Notes under the pieces: model-generated | Database searches by the model: none | The model's input: the letters and a program-made list of their open reading frames with translations, nothing else | What the model was told of the DNA's origin: nothing | Part shown: piece after piece, positions 1 to 7,768 of the stretch | How positions within the stretch are numbered: the first letter of the stretch is position 1 | Layout of the letters: every line of letters starts with the position of its first letter | Source of the DNA: an uncultured Muribaculaceae bacterium | Lineage (GTDB): Bacteria; Bacteroidota; Bacteroidia; Bacteroidales; Muribaculaceae | Direction: 5' to 3' | DNA length: 64,000 nt | NCBI GenBank assembly: GCA_910586565.1 | Contig: CAJUIT010000012.1 | Span: forward strand, 1-64,000 | Translations under genes and position numbers: made by a program

Positions 1-653
1 TATTCATAGATGAACATTCCATCGTCGGAGAGTTCGTTGTGCCAAGTGCGATGATTGGGTTGTGGCCACCAAACAATTTCATCGGGGTGATTGGGCACTA
101 CTACCGAGCTGACACGGAGGTAGCCGCGGTGCTTTGGTTTGGTTTCAAACACTGCGGCAATATCATCTATGTTGGTCAGCCAATCTTCCGTGTTGACCGA
201 GAAGAAACCACGGGATTTGTAGTATTCCGGAGTGGAGCGGGTAATGGAGTAGTCACAAGGAAGAAATTTATCGTCGAGGGCAACAATGCGTGTGCGTATC
301 TCCGACACGATATTGTCAACCTGCTCATGTATTTCCTGGAGTGAGCCCGATGCTCTGACAACGAAAACATCTGCTTTGGTTGCGTCGGCAACCTCACGGT
401 TTCGGATAGCATCTTTGAGTTTCTGCTCGTCAGTTTCATGGTAAGCCTCGTTTACCTCAACTATCATGCCGACTTGGGGCAGATACAGATCCGCAAGGGC
501 ATAACCCTCCTTGCGCTTTACATACTGCTGGAGCACAAAGCGAACACGAATGTCGTCAAGACGATGCCAAAGTCGGTTAATGACATAGCTTTCTGTGGGT
601 TTGTTGGCTATCTTGGCCAACATGTTTGTGATTATGATTCTTTGAAAGTTCAT
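1..653 (-). CDS. Putative AbaSI/PvuRts1I-like modification-dependent endonuclease (C-terminus cut by window edge)
   Basis: An uninterrupted minus-strand frame starts at ATG 653 and leaves the window at position 1 after 217 codons, so the C-terminus is missing. Residues 23-60 and 61-120 look like a Vsr/PD-(D/E)XK nuclease core: RFVLQQYVKR, then ADLYLP with D55, then IVEVNEAYH with E66, E69 and H72, followed by helices rich in D/E/R. This order resembles the N-terminal nuclease domain of the AbaSI/PvuRts1I family, which cuts DNA containing 5-hydroxymethylcytosine or its glucosylated form. Residues 140-217 are rich in W, Y and P and could be the start of the SRA-like reader domain. The assignment rests on remembered family pattern, not a search. 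It could instead be another Vsr-like nuclease. No partner methylase is visible in the window. Confidence 0.5.
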   Translation of the reverse strand, partial: MNFQRIIITNMLAKIANKPTESYVINRLWHRLDDIRVRFVLQQYVKRKEGYALADLYLPQVGMIVEVNEAYHETDEQKLKDAIRNREVADATKADVFVVRASGSLQEIHEQVDNIVSEIRTRIVALDDKFLPCDYSITRSTPEYYKSRGFFSVNTEDWLTNIDDIAAVFETKPKHRGYLRVSSVVVPNHPDEIVWWPQPNHRTWHNELSDDGMFIYE

Positions 654-889
654 ATTTTCAACTTTAATTTGTAACCCTGAAAGAGGACAAATAAAAAGAG
701 CGACAGCCAAACTTTCTCCTTATCTGCTTTAGCGGGTTCTGGTAAACCTTGAGTCCAAATAAGTAAAAAGCAGTCTGCGCCCTTGTTCGGGTACAAACCA
801 ACCTTTTGACTTATTACTCGGTGACTCGTTAGAAAATTTACCAGATTTGCTAAAGTCCAAATAATCTGTCGAAAAGAGGTGTTTGAAAT
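654..889. other. AT-rich intergenic stretch, no gene seen
   Basis: No convincing reading frame lies here. Two short direct repeats containing TCCAAATAA (about 753-762 and 855-864) are visible. Base composition is AT-richer than the housekeeping genes to the right, as in the neighbouring nuclease gene, which fits an accessory region. Confidence 0.4.
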
Positions 890-1069
890 ATGTCTTGTTT
901 AGTTATTCTCTGTTTCTTGCTTCTGATGGGGTATATAGGTTCAACAATACCCCAAAATAAGCAAAAATTTTCGAGACAGACAAGAACATATCGCAGAACT
1001 GCTCGGGAATATGCTGCAAAACATCTAAAAAGTCCACACGGAGGAAATTCCATGTGGACCTTTAAGTGA
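890..1069 (+). CDS. Possible small protein with N-terminal hydrophobic segment (59 aa)
   Basis: ATG 890 to TGA 1067-1069 encodes 59 residues. The first 20 are strongly hydrophobic (LVILCFLLLMGYIGS), the rest is basic (RQTRTYRRTAREYAAKHLK). This is the layout of a small membrane-anchored or secreted peptide. A purine-rich stretch (AAAGAGG) lies just upstream, which is unusual for this genome. I do not recognise the family. An overlapping minus-strand frame (850-1053) is an alternative, and neither has a clear promoter. It lies in the AT-rich left flank, so an accessory origin is possible. Confidence 0.3.
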   Translation: MSCLVILCFLLLMGYIGSTIPQNKQKFSRQTRTYRRTAREYAAKHLKSPHGGNSMWTFK

Positions 1070-1203
1070 TAAGTAAGTCGTGGAAATTATACCGCCCAAA
1101 CAGAGGTTTGTTGCATACAGCATTCTTAAAAATAGTTAACTGTATCTTAACTCAAAGCGCAAAGAAAAAGGGGGGCTGTAACGGAGGCGGGGAATGGGTG
1201 GTG

Positions 1204-1848
1204 CTATGAGGGTGATTCGGTTTCTTCGGGGAATGGGAGGGAGAAGCGGGCCGACTGGGCGATGCGCTTGTTGCGCCAGCATTTGCGGCACACGGCAATG
1301 TAGCGTTCGTCGCCACCGATTTCAACCTGGGCGCCCTCGTTGACGAAGTCGCCGTTGGCGTCGATGCGTGCGTTAACAATTGTTTTGTGGCCGCAGGTGC
1401 ATGTTGATTTAATCTCGTCGATTGTGTCGGCAATCTCAAAGAGGCGGCGCGACCCTTCGAATAGTTTTGTCTGGAAATCGGTGCGCAATCCGTAGCAAAT
1501 CACGTTACAACCGAAATCATCTACCACGCGCGAGAGTTGGTCGACCTGCTGTGCCGAGAGGAACTGGGCTTCATCAACGAGGAACCATTCAACCAACGCA
1601 CCGATGTGCTTGAAGTAGCTGCGGGCAAACTCATAGAGGTCGGTGTCGGGATAAATCCACTGGCATTCGCGCTCAATGCCGATGCGCGATTTAATCACAT
1701 TCTTTTTGTCGCGGGTGTCGACCACGGGCTTCATGCAGAGATAGCGCATTTTGCGCTCTTCAAAGTTATAAGCTGTTGTGAGCAACAGAGCCGTTTTTGC
1801 CGAGCCCATTGTGCCGTAGCGGAAATAGAGTTTGCCTATGCGGTTCAC
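1204..1848 (-). CDS. tdk: Thymidine kinase
   Basis: Type II thymidine kinase, which phosphorylates thymidine to dTMP in the salvage pathway. Visible features are the N-terminal strand KLYFRYG, a P-loop TMGSAKTA, the lasso/active-site motif LVDEAQF, and a zinc ribbon made of CTCGH and CRKC. The P-loop has alanine where the family normally has glycine before the lysine (SAKT instead of SGKS/T). I chose GTG 1848 because it puts KLYFRYG near the N-terminus and gives 214 residues, close to family size. The frame stays open to ATG 1956 and TTG 1962, but that adds residues unlike the family and reads through a promoter-like TAACTTTA (1918-1925). It is divergent from bioA. Confidence 0.85.
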   Translation of the reverse strand: MNRIGKLYFRYGTMGSAKTALLLTTAYNFEERKMRYLCMKPVVDTRDKKNVIKSRIGIERECQWIYPDTDLYEFARSYFKHIGALVEWFLVDEAQFLSAQQVDQLSRVVDDFGCNVICYGLRTDFQTKLFEGSRRLFEIADTIDEIKSTCTCGHKTIVNARIDANGDFVNEGAQVEIGGDERYIAVCRKCWRNKRIAQSARFSLPFPEETESPS

Positions 1849-1917
1849 GTTCAGATGTGTTATGATTCGGTTTGAAAGGAGGCGGATGCCAACAAGTTTC
1901 CATCCGCTTATCGTGGG

Positions 1918-1925
1918 TAAAGTTA
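1918..1925 (-). promoter_or_regulatory. Promoter -7 element for tdk
   Basis: On the minus strand this reads TAACTTTA, one base off the Bacteroidetes TAnnTTTG -7 element. It predicts a transcript start near 1912 and a leader of about 60 nt to the GTG at 1848, which supports the short tdk start. Confidence 0.4.
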
Positions 1926-1978
1926 GAAAAAGTTCAGCGATTAACCGCCCCCACATTTTCAAAACTTATCAACATTTC

Positions 1979-2006
1979 TTTGTCAGTCGTTTTTTCAGTA
2001 ACTTTG
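1979..2006 (+). promoter_or_regulatory. Promoter of the biotin operon
   Basis: TAACTTTG at 1999-2006 matches the Bacteroidetes -7 consensus exactly. TTTG at 1979-1982 can serve as -33, although the 16-bp spacer is shorter than the usual 19-20 bp. The bioA ATG follows at 2031. I see no clear BirA-type operator. Confidence 0.6.
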
Positions 2007-2030
2007 CATTAACAAAAAGAATCACCGTTA

Positions 2031-3356
2031 ATGACCGACGAAACACAACATACTGCCGAGAGGAGCGACCTGCTGCACGACAGCTGGGACCGCGAGCACC
2101 TTTGGCACCCCTACACGTCAACAATCAACCCCCTCCCCACCTACAAGGTTGAATCGGCATCGGGGGTGAGAATCAAACTTGCCGACGGCACCGAACTGAT
2201 TGACGGCATGTCGTCGTGGTGGGCTGTAATCCACGGCTACAACCACCCCGTGCTCAACCGCGCCATTGAGCAGCAGGTGGCAAAAATGAGCCATGTGATG
2301 TTCGGAGGTCTCACCCATGAGCCTGCCATAGAGCTTGGCAAAAGGCTGCTGTCGGTTGCGCCCCCGTCGATGCACAACATATTTTATGCCGACTCGGGCT
2401 CGGTTGCCACCGAGGTTGCGATGAAAATGGCTGTTCAGGCTGCTGTGAGCCGCTCGGGTTCACACCGCAAGACCAACTTTGCCACCATCCGCTCGGGCTA
2501 CCACGGCGACACCTGGAATGCCATGAGCGTGTGCGACCCTGTCACCGGCATGCACGGGGCATTCGGCAGCGCGCTGCCGGTGCGTTTTTTTGCTCCGCAG
2601 CCACAATCGCGTTTCGGCGGAGAATGGAACCCCGACGACATCGCCCCCATGCGCGAACTGCTGTCGGAAAAACGCGATGAGATTGCAGCCGTGATTCTCG
2701 AACCGATTGTGCAGGGGGCAGGGGGAATGTGGTTCTATCACCCGCAATATCTGCGCGAATTGCGCAAACTATGCGACGAATTCGGCATCTATCTCATTTT
2801 CGACGAGATTGCCACCGGATTTTGGCGCACCGGCAAATTCTTCGCTTGGGAACATGCCGGAGTGGAGCCCGACATAATGTGCATTGGCAAAGGGCTCACA
2901 GCCGGCTACATGACCATGAGCGCCGTGCTCACAACCGCCGAGGTTGCCCGCACCATTTCGGAGGGGGAAGCCGGTGTGATGATGCACGGCCCCACATTCA
3001 TGGGCAATCCGCTCGCCTGCTCCGTGGCAATAGCTTCATTCGATTTGCTGGCGCAGGAGGATATGGAGGCGAAAGTCAACAACATCAGCCGGTTGCTTGA
3101 GAGCGGACTCGCACCCGCCCACGAACTGACCGACGATGTGGCCGACGTGAGAGTGCTGGGCTCAATCGGCGTGGTTGAGGTTAAACAACCTGTTGATGTG
3201 GGACGTTTTCAAAAAGAGTGCGTGAGCCGCGGAGTGTGGATTCGTCCGTTCGGCCGCAACGTCTACGTAATGCCCCCCTACACCATCACACCCGACGAGC
3301 TTCACACCCTCACCACCGAAATGTTGAACATACTGCGCTCCGGAAAATGGAAATAA
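2031..3356 (+). CDS. bioA: Adenosylmethionine-8-amino-7-oxononanoate aminotransferase
   Basis: Class III PLP aminotransferase that uses SAM as amino donor to convert KAPA to DAPA in biotin synthesis. The 441-residue protein has the family's WHPYTS start (residues 25-30), GMSSWWAVIHGY (59-70), the phosphate-binding DSGSVATE (121-128), the aspartate of FDEIATGF (D258) and the PLP lysine in CIGKGLTAGY (K287). Length and motifs are normal. ATG 2031 follows a good promoter by 24 nt. The end overlaps bioF by 10 bp, so the two are probably translationally coupled. Confidence 0.96.
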   Translation: MTDETQHTAERSDLLHDSWDREHLWHPYTSTINPLPTYKVESASGVRIKLADGTELIDGMSSWWAVIHGYNHPVLNRAIEQQVAKMSHVMFGGLTHEPAIELGKRLLSVAPPSMHNIFYADSGSVATEVAMKMAVQAAVSRSGSHRKTNFATIRSGYHGDTWNAMSVCDPVTGMHGAFGSALPVRFFAPQPQSRFGGEWNPDDIAPMRELLSEKRDEIAAVILEPIVQGAGGMWFYHPQYLRELRKLCDEFGIYLIFDEIATGFWRTGKFFAWEHAGVEPDIMCIGKGLTAGYMTMSAVLTTAEVARTISEGEAGVMMHGPTFMGNPLACSVAIASFDLLAQEDMEAKVNNISRLLESGLAPAHELTDDVADVRVLGSIGVVEVKQPVDVGRFQKECVSRGVWIRPFGRNVYVMPPYTITPDELHTLTTEMLNILRSGKWK

Positions 3357-4489
3357 GAGACTATCTGCAGAAGCTCCACGAAGAGGGCAACTACCGCGAG
3401 ATTCCCACCGTGGGTCCCCTCACCGTCACCGACTTCTCTACAAACGATTATATGGGTTTCGGCCAGGACGCCGAACTTCAGGCAAAATTTTTCGCCGACC
3501 CGATTTCAGCAACCGTGCCGATGACCTCGTCTGCGGCACGCCTGCTCGCACCGCGGCAGATTGAATACACCAATCTTGAGGTGTTTCTCAGCCTGCTCTA
3601 CAAAAAGCGCCGTGGCGACGACACGGCCGCACTGCTATTCAACAGCGGCTACCACGCCAACACGGGATTGATTTCTTCAATCGCCACTCCGGGCACACTG
3701 ATTGTTGCCGACAAACTGGTGCATGCGAGCATTATCGACGGCATAGTGCTGTCGCGTGCCCCGTTCACCCGTTTCCGCCACAACGATTTCGATCATCTCG
3801 AACAGATTCTCAAATCAAAAGCCGCCGACCACCGGCAGGTGCTTGTGATTGTGGAAAGCGTTTACAGCATGGATGGCGACCGCGCCGACATAGAACGCCT
3901 TATCGAGCTGAAACGCCTCTACCCCAACGTGATGCTCTATGTTGATGAAGCACATGCGTTTGGAGTGCTCGGCCCAAAAGGGCTCGGCCTCGGCGCCGGC
4001 AGCACTGCCCCTGCCGAAATCGACATAACCGTTGGCACATTCGGAAAGGCCGCGGCTTCGATGGGAGCATTTGCCATTGTGGGGCGCGACATGCGCGACT
4101 ACCTTGTGAACACCGCCCGCAGCTTCATTTTCTCCACCGCACTCCCACCCATGCAAACGGCATGGACCCGCTTCACCCTCGGGAATCTGGTGCAGAAAGA
4201 TAACCGCCGCGAACACATTGCCCGTTTAGGTGTGCAACTGCGCGAAGTGCTCGGAAAATACACCGACCACCCCATCGAGGCATCGCACATTCAGCCCCTC
4301 ATCATTGGCGACCCCCACAAAGCGGTGGAATTGTCGAGGCAGTTGCTGTCGCGCTACGGCATAAAGGCCCTCCCCATCCGTCGCCCCACAGTGCCCGCAG
4401 GCACCGAACGCCTCCGCTTCAGCCTCTCAGCAGCCATGCTGCCGCGCGACATCGAAGCTCTCGACAGCGCGCTGCACGACCTCATGTAA
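3347..4489 (+). CDS. bioF: 8-amino-7-oxononanoate synthase
   Basis: PLP-dependent alpha-oxoamine synthase that joins pimeloyl-ACP/CoA and alanine to form KAPA. The 380-residue protein begins at ATG 3347 inside the bioA stop region. The frame is open further upstream, but that would overlap bioA by over 130 bp. Motifs are TNDYMGF (32-38), FNSGYHAN (98-105), the PLP-stacking DEAH pattern VDEAHAFG (D200, H203) and the PLP lysine in TFGKAAAS (K234). Second gene of the biotin operon. Confidence 0.95.
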   Translation: MEIRDYLQKLHEEGNYREIPTVGPLTVTDFSTNDYMGFGQDAELQAKFFADPISATVPMTSSAARLLAPRQIEYTNLEVFLSLLYKKRRGDDTAALLFNSGYHANTGLISSIATPGTLIVADKLVHASIIDGIVLSRAPFTRFRHNDFDHLEQILKSKAADHRQVLVIVESVYSMDGDRADIERLIELKRLYPNVMLYVDEAHAFGVLGPKGLGLGAGSTAPAEIDITVGTFGKAAASMGAFAIVGRDMRDYLVNTARSFIFSTALPPMQTAWTRFTLGNLVQKDNRREHIARLGVQLREVLGKYTDHPIEASHIQPLIIGDPHKAVELSRQLLSRYGIKALPIRRPTVPAGTERLRFSLSAAMLPRDIEALDSALHDLM

Positions 4490-4504
4490 AAGGCTAAGTA
4501 AGTC

Positions 4505-5935
4505 ATGGAAAAAGTATTTATCACCCGCAATCAGGGCTCACGACTCATCATATTATTTGCCGGTTGGGGAATGGATGCCAATCCGTTCCTCACACTGCAT
4601 AAACCGGGCTACGACATCCTGCTGGTGTTTGACTACACCTCATTCACACCCGCGCGCGACTGCAATTCATTGGCTGAATGCGCACGGGAGTATGACGAAG
4701 TTGTGGTTATCGGGTGGTCGTTCGGCGTGAGGATTGCCAATGATTTCCTGGCGATGAACGGCGGTGAGATTCAGCTCACTAAAGCCATTGCCGTTAACGG
4801 CACCACCACCCACATCGACGATGCCGCAGGCATTCCGCAGGCCATTTTCCGCGGCACGCTGCAAAACCTCTCCGACATTACATTGCGAAAATTCCGCAGA
4901 CGCATGTTTGCCTCGGCCGATGCTTTCAGTCAATTCATGGGCCACGCTCCCCAACGAACGCTATCTTCACTCACTTCCGAACTCGAGACATTCGGAACTC
5001 TTGCTGCAACGACACCGTCGCCCCGATGGTCATGCGCTGTAACCGGGGGTACCGATGCTATTTTTCCACCCGCAGCACAGCAAACCGCGTGGCAAGGATT
5101 TCCCGCCGATGTGTATGCGGATATGCCCCACTTCCCCGATTTCCAATCGCTTCTCGACCGCTACATAATCGACAAGGAATTGGTTGCGGAGCGCTTTTCG
5201 GAAGCGCGCCACACCTACCGCGACAACGCTCTGATTCAGCATTCGGTGGCCCGCCGACTGTGGGAACTCACCCGCGAGCATCTCCCCATGCCTGCAAATG
5301 GGGCAAAAGTTCTTGAAATCGGTGTGGGGCAAGGTGTTCTCACAGGCCTTTACCACAACAGCCTGCCCGATGCGGCGCTAACGTTGTGGGATATCGCCGA
5401 CATCGACACCTCCACGCTTCCCGGCAATGCACGCTTCGAGCGGTGCGATGCCGAAACGGCAATCAACAACACAACAGCCAAATACAACCTGATTATAAGC
5501 GCGTCAACGATTCAGTGGTTTAACTCACCGGGGGGATTTATCGAAAAAGCGGCACAGGCACTCGCGCCCGGCGGAGTGCTCGCGATTGCCCTTTACGGCC
5601 CCGAGACCTACCGCGAACTAACCCGCGTGACAGGCAATTCGCTGAACTATCCCACCCTCGGCACACTTTTATCCGCAGCCGAAAGAGCATCACTGCTTCC
5701 CGTGGAGGCCCGGGAGGAAACCGTGGAGGCAACTTTCGATTCGTTGAAAAGCTTGTTGCGCCACATCAAACTCACCGGCGTCAACGCTCTCGAACGCAAA
5801 CAGACGGTAGCCACATCCGGCAAAGGGAACACTTCGAAAGCAGTGGCCATTCTGCGCCACTACCCCACCGCTCCCGACGGCTCGGCAACACTGACCTACC
5901 ACCCTGTTTACCTGATTTTAAAGAAACAAAACTAA
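4505..5935 (+). CDS. bioGC: Bifunctional BioG-BioC: pimeloyl-ACP methyl ester esterase / malonyl-ACP O-methyltransferase
   Basis: Two biotin enzymes fused in 476 residues. Residues 1-220 are a BioG (DUF452) alpha/beta hydrolase: FAGWGMD near the start, nucleophile elbow GWSFG (S72), a likely acid in GGTDAIFP (D184) and a histidine in MPHFPDF (H209). This part would remove the methyl ester once the pimelate chain is complete. Residues about 228-476 are the BioC SAM methyltransferase, with the RHTYRDNA opening (235-242) and SAM motif VLEIGVGQG (269-277). BioC starts the pathway by masking malonyl-ACP. Such fusions are known in Bacteroidetes. The gene follows bioF by 15 bp. Confidence 0.93.
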   Translation: MEKVFITRNQGSRLIILFAGWGMDANPFLTLHKPGYDILLVFDYTSFTPARDCNSLAECAREYDEVVVIGWSFGVRIANDFLAMNGGEIQLTKAIAVNGTTTHIDDAAGIPQAIFRGTLQNLSDITLRKFRRRMFASADAFSQFMGHAPQRTLSSLTSELETFGTLAATTPSPRWSCAVTGGTDAIFPPAAQQTAWQGFPADVYADMPHFPDFQSLLDRYIIDKELVAERFSEARHTYRDNALIQHSVARRLWELTREHLPMPANGAKVLEIGVGQGVLTGLYHNSLPDAALTLWDIADIDTSTLPGNARFERCDAETAINNTTAKYNLIISASTIQWFNSPGGFIEKAAQALAPGGVLAIALYGPETYRELTRVTGNSLNYPTLGTLLSAAERASLLPVEAREETVEATFDSLKSLLRHIKLTGVNALERKQTVATSGKGNTSKAVAILRHYPTAPDGSATLTYHPVYLILKKQN

Positions 5936-5956
5936 TACGTAAGTACTCAAGCACAA

Positions 5957-6604
5957 ATGGCTCAGACATATTTCATTAGCGGCATCGATACCGACGCAGG
6001 GAAAAGTTTCTGCGCGGGTTGGTGGGCCCGCAAATTGATGGATGAGGGGAAACGCGTGATTACCCAGAAATTCATCCAGACCGGCAACCGCGAGTTTTCG
6101 GAAGATATAGAAGTTCACCGCAAACTGATGGGCACGGGAATGCTCCCCGAGGACCTCGACCACACCACGGCACCGGTGATTTTCTCTTATCCATGTTCGC
6201 CCCAGCTCGCCGCCCGAATCGACGGGCGCGACATCGACCTCAACCTCATCGACGAGGCCACCCACAAATTGTCGGAACGCTACGATGTTGTGCTTGTGGA
6301 GGGTGCCGGGGGACTGATGGTGCCGGTGACCGACGATTTTTTCACAATCGATTATGTGTCATCGCGCAATCTGCCCCTTGTGTTTGTGGTGCATGGCGCC
6401 CTCGGCTCCATCAATCATGCAATACTTTCGCTTGAGGCAATCAAAGCCCGCGGCATAAAGCTCGCATGTGTGCTCTACAACACATTCTACGACACCGACC
6501 CGATGATTGCCGCCGACACGCACGGTTTTATCGAACGCTACATCACACGGCATTTCCCCGGCACTGAGATAGTAGATGTTCCCAAACTGACGCCACAAAC
6601 TTAA
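5957..6604 (+). CDS. bioD: Dethiobiotin synthetase
   Basis: ATP-dependent ring closure of DAPA with CO2 to dethiobiotin. The 215-residue protein opens with the P-loop of the family, GIDTDAGKSF (residues 9-18), and carries the GAGGLMVP motif near residues 117-124. It is the last gene of the run, 21 bp after bioGC, and is followed by a weak hairpin. The final enzyme, biotin synthase BioB, is not in this window and must be encoded elsewhere. Confidence 0.94.
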   Translation: MAQTYFISGIDTDAGKSFCAGWWARKLMDEGKRVITQKFIQTGNREFSEDIEVHRKLMGTGMLPEDLDHTTAPVIFSYPCSPQLAARIDGRDIDLNLIDEATHKLSERYDVVLVEGAGGLMVPVTDDFFTIDYVSSRNLPLVFVVHGALGSINHAILSLEAIKARGIKLACVLYNTFYDTDPMIAADTHGFIERYITRHFPGTEIVDVPKLTPQT

Positions 6605-6618
6605 TTAATTATAATTAC

Positions 6619-6637
6619 ACACCGTAGCAAGCGGTGT
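6619..6637 (+). terminator. Weak hairpin after the biotin operon
   Basis: ACACCG (6619-6624) pairs with CGGTGT (6632-6637) around a 7-nt loop, followed by a T-rich but interrupted tail. It is placed right for ending the biotin operon but is weak. Confidence 0.35.
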
Positions 6638-6691
6638 AGTCTTTAGCTTTATTTAATATGGGCGATGAAGCTAAATCAGATTGTTTTTTGT

Positions 6692-6699
6692 TATCTTTG
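6692..6699 (+). promoter_or_regulatory. Promoter -7 element upstream of the exonuclease gene
   Basis: TATCTTTG is a perfect -7 element. A 9-bp hairpin with a T-run begins only about 10 nt after the predicted start, so this promoter feeds a possible attenuator or very short RNA. Confidence 0.5.
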
Positions 6700-6716
6700 C
6701 AAATGTAAAATAAGTG

Positions 6717-6757
6717 GGTGGCGGGCATAAGATATTATTCCCGCCACCTGCGTTTTT
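6717..6757 (+). terminator. Terminator-like hairpin in the leader of the exonuclease gene
   Basis: GGTGGCGGG (6717-6725) pairs perfectly with CCCGCCACC (6740-6748), with a 14-nt loop, followed by TGCGTTTTT. It sits between a good -7 element (6692-6699) and the gene at 6840, a position that suits transcription attenuation or a short non-coding transcript. Confidence 0.5.
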
Positions 6758-6839
6758 AGAGTGTTTCACCCATGGTGGCTCTGTATTCAATCAAGCTGAA
6801 AAGTCACCTGTTATCATATAGCCAGATTTAAAACCGGAG

Positions 6840-7463
6840 ATGCTAAGTATCACCAAACAACAGCTTTTGGAATTTCCCGAGGTAAAATATCCCGGGAAAG
6901 TGATTCTCGTTGATTCCGCCGCCAAAAGCCGCAGCGCTCTCTCCTACCTCAAAAAAGTAAAACAGGTTGGGTTCGACACCGAAACCCGCCCGTCGTTTCA
7001 AAAATTCCGTCACTACAATGTGTCGCTTGCCCAGATTTCAACCGGCAATGAATGTTTCCTGTTCCGCCTCAAGCAGATAGGTGGCATTGAAGGGTTCATG
7101 AAATTTCTGGAGAATCCCGACATTCAAAAAATAGGGCTGTCGCTCAAAGACGATTTCCATTCGCTTGCCAAACTCGCGCCCTTCAACCCCGGAGGGTTTG
7201 TGGAGCTGCAGAGTTTTGTGAAAGATTTTCAGATTGCCGACAACAGCCTCCAGAAAATCTACGGCATAATTTTCGGCGAACGCATTTCAAAGAACCAACG
7301 CCTCACCAATTGGGAAGCTCAGGAGCTCACAGAAAACCAGCAACACTATGCGGCCATTGATGCCTGGGCTTGCCAGCGCATCTACAACCATCTGGTTGCC
7401 GGCAACTTCCATCCCGAGGAGTCGCCCTACGTCATGACCGAACCCGCACCGTTCACCACCTGA
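6840..7463 (+). CDS. 3'-5' exonuclease, RNase D/WRN-type DEDDy domain
   Basis: A stand-alone DEDDy exonuclease domain of 207 residues, expected to remove nucleotides from 3' ends of RNA or DNA with two metal ions. Exo I is VGFDTETRP (D46, E48), Exo II is LSLKDDFHSL (D104/D105) and Exo III is QHYAAIDAW (Y170, D174), so all acidic residues and the tyrosine are present. There is no HRDC or helicase domain, so it is neither full RNase D nor RecQ/WRN. The biological substrate is unknown. The leader has a promoter and a terminator-like hairpin. Confidence 0.88.
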   Translation: MLSITKQQLLEFPEVKYPGKVILVDSAAKSRSALSYLKKVKQVGFDTETRPSFQKFRHYNVSLAQISTGNECFLFRLKQIGGIEGFMKFLENPDIQKIGLSLKDDFHSLAKLAPFNPGGFVELQSFVKDFQIADNSLQKIYGIIFGERISKNQRLTNWEAQELTENQQHYAAIDAWACQRIYNHLVAGNFHPEESPYVMTEPAPFTT

Positions 7464-7510
7464 CATCAACATCATAGTTATCCCTAACCATCCACCACAA
7501 CCATCAATTT

Positions 7511-7717
7511 ATGCGTGCGATTATCCTACCCCTCATTCTCCTTGTCTACCTCATTGTGATGGTTGTGCTCGGCTGGCCGTCCTACACCTCGGGGGCAACC
7601 TCGGGGCTGCTCTATTTCGGCGGCACAGCCTTGTGCCTGGCATGCATCATCATGCTGCATTTCAACCTCAAACGCGCGGCACGGCGCCGACGGTCGCAAT
7701 CGGCAGGCAAAAACTGA
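7511..7717 (+). CDS. Small two-helix membrane protein (68 aa), function unknown
   Basis: Residues 4-22 and about 32-52 are hydrophobic helices. The C-terminal tail is very basic (KRAARRRRSQS) and should face the cytoplasm. It lies 47 bp after the exonuclease gene and 51 bp before the peptidase gene on the same strand, so it may be co-transcribed with them. No family recognised. Confidence 0.6.
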   Translation: MRAIILPLILLVYLIVMVVLGWPSYTSGATSGLLYFGGTALCLACIIMLHFNLKRAARRRRSQSAGKN

Positions 7718-7768
7718 TTGCGATAAGCTACCCATTATATCACGCAACATCCCCTCAATCCCAATAAT

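Noticed and set aside
1849..1962. 38-residue N-terminal extension of thymidine kinase (TTG 1962 or ATG 1956)
   Set aside because: It is unlike the family N-terminus and reads across a promoter-like TAACTTTA.
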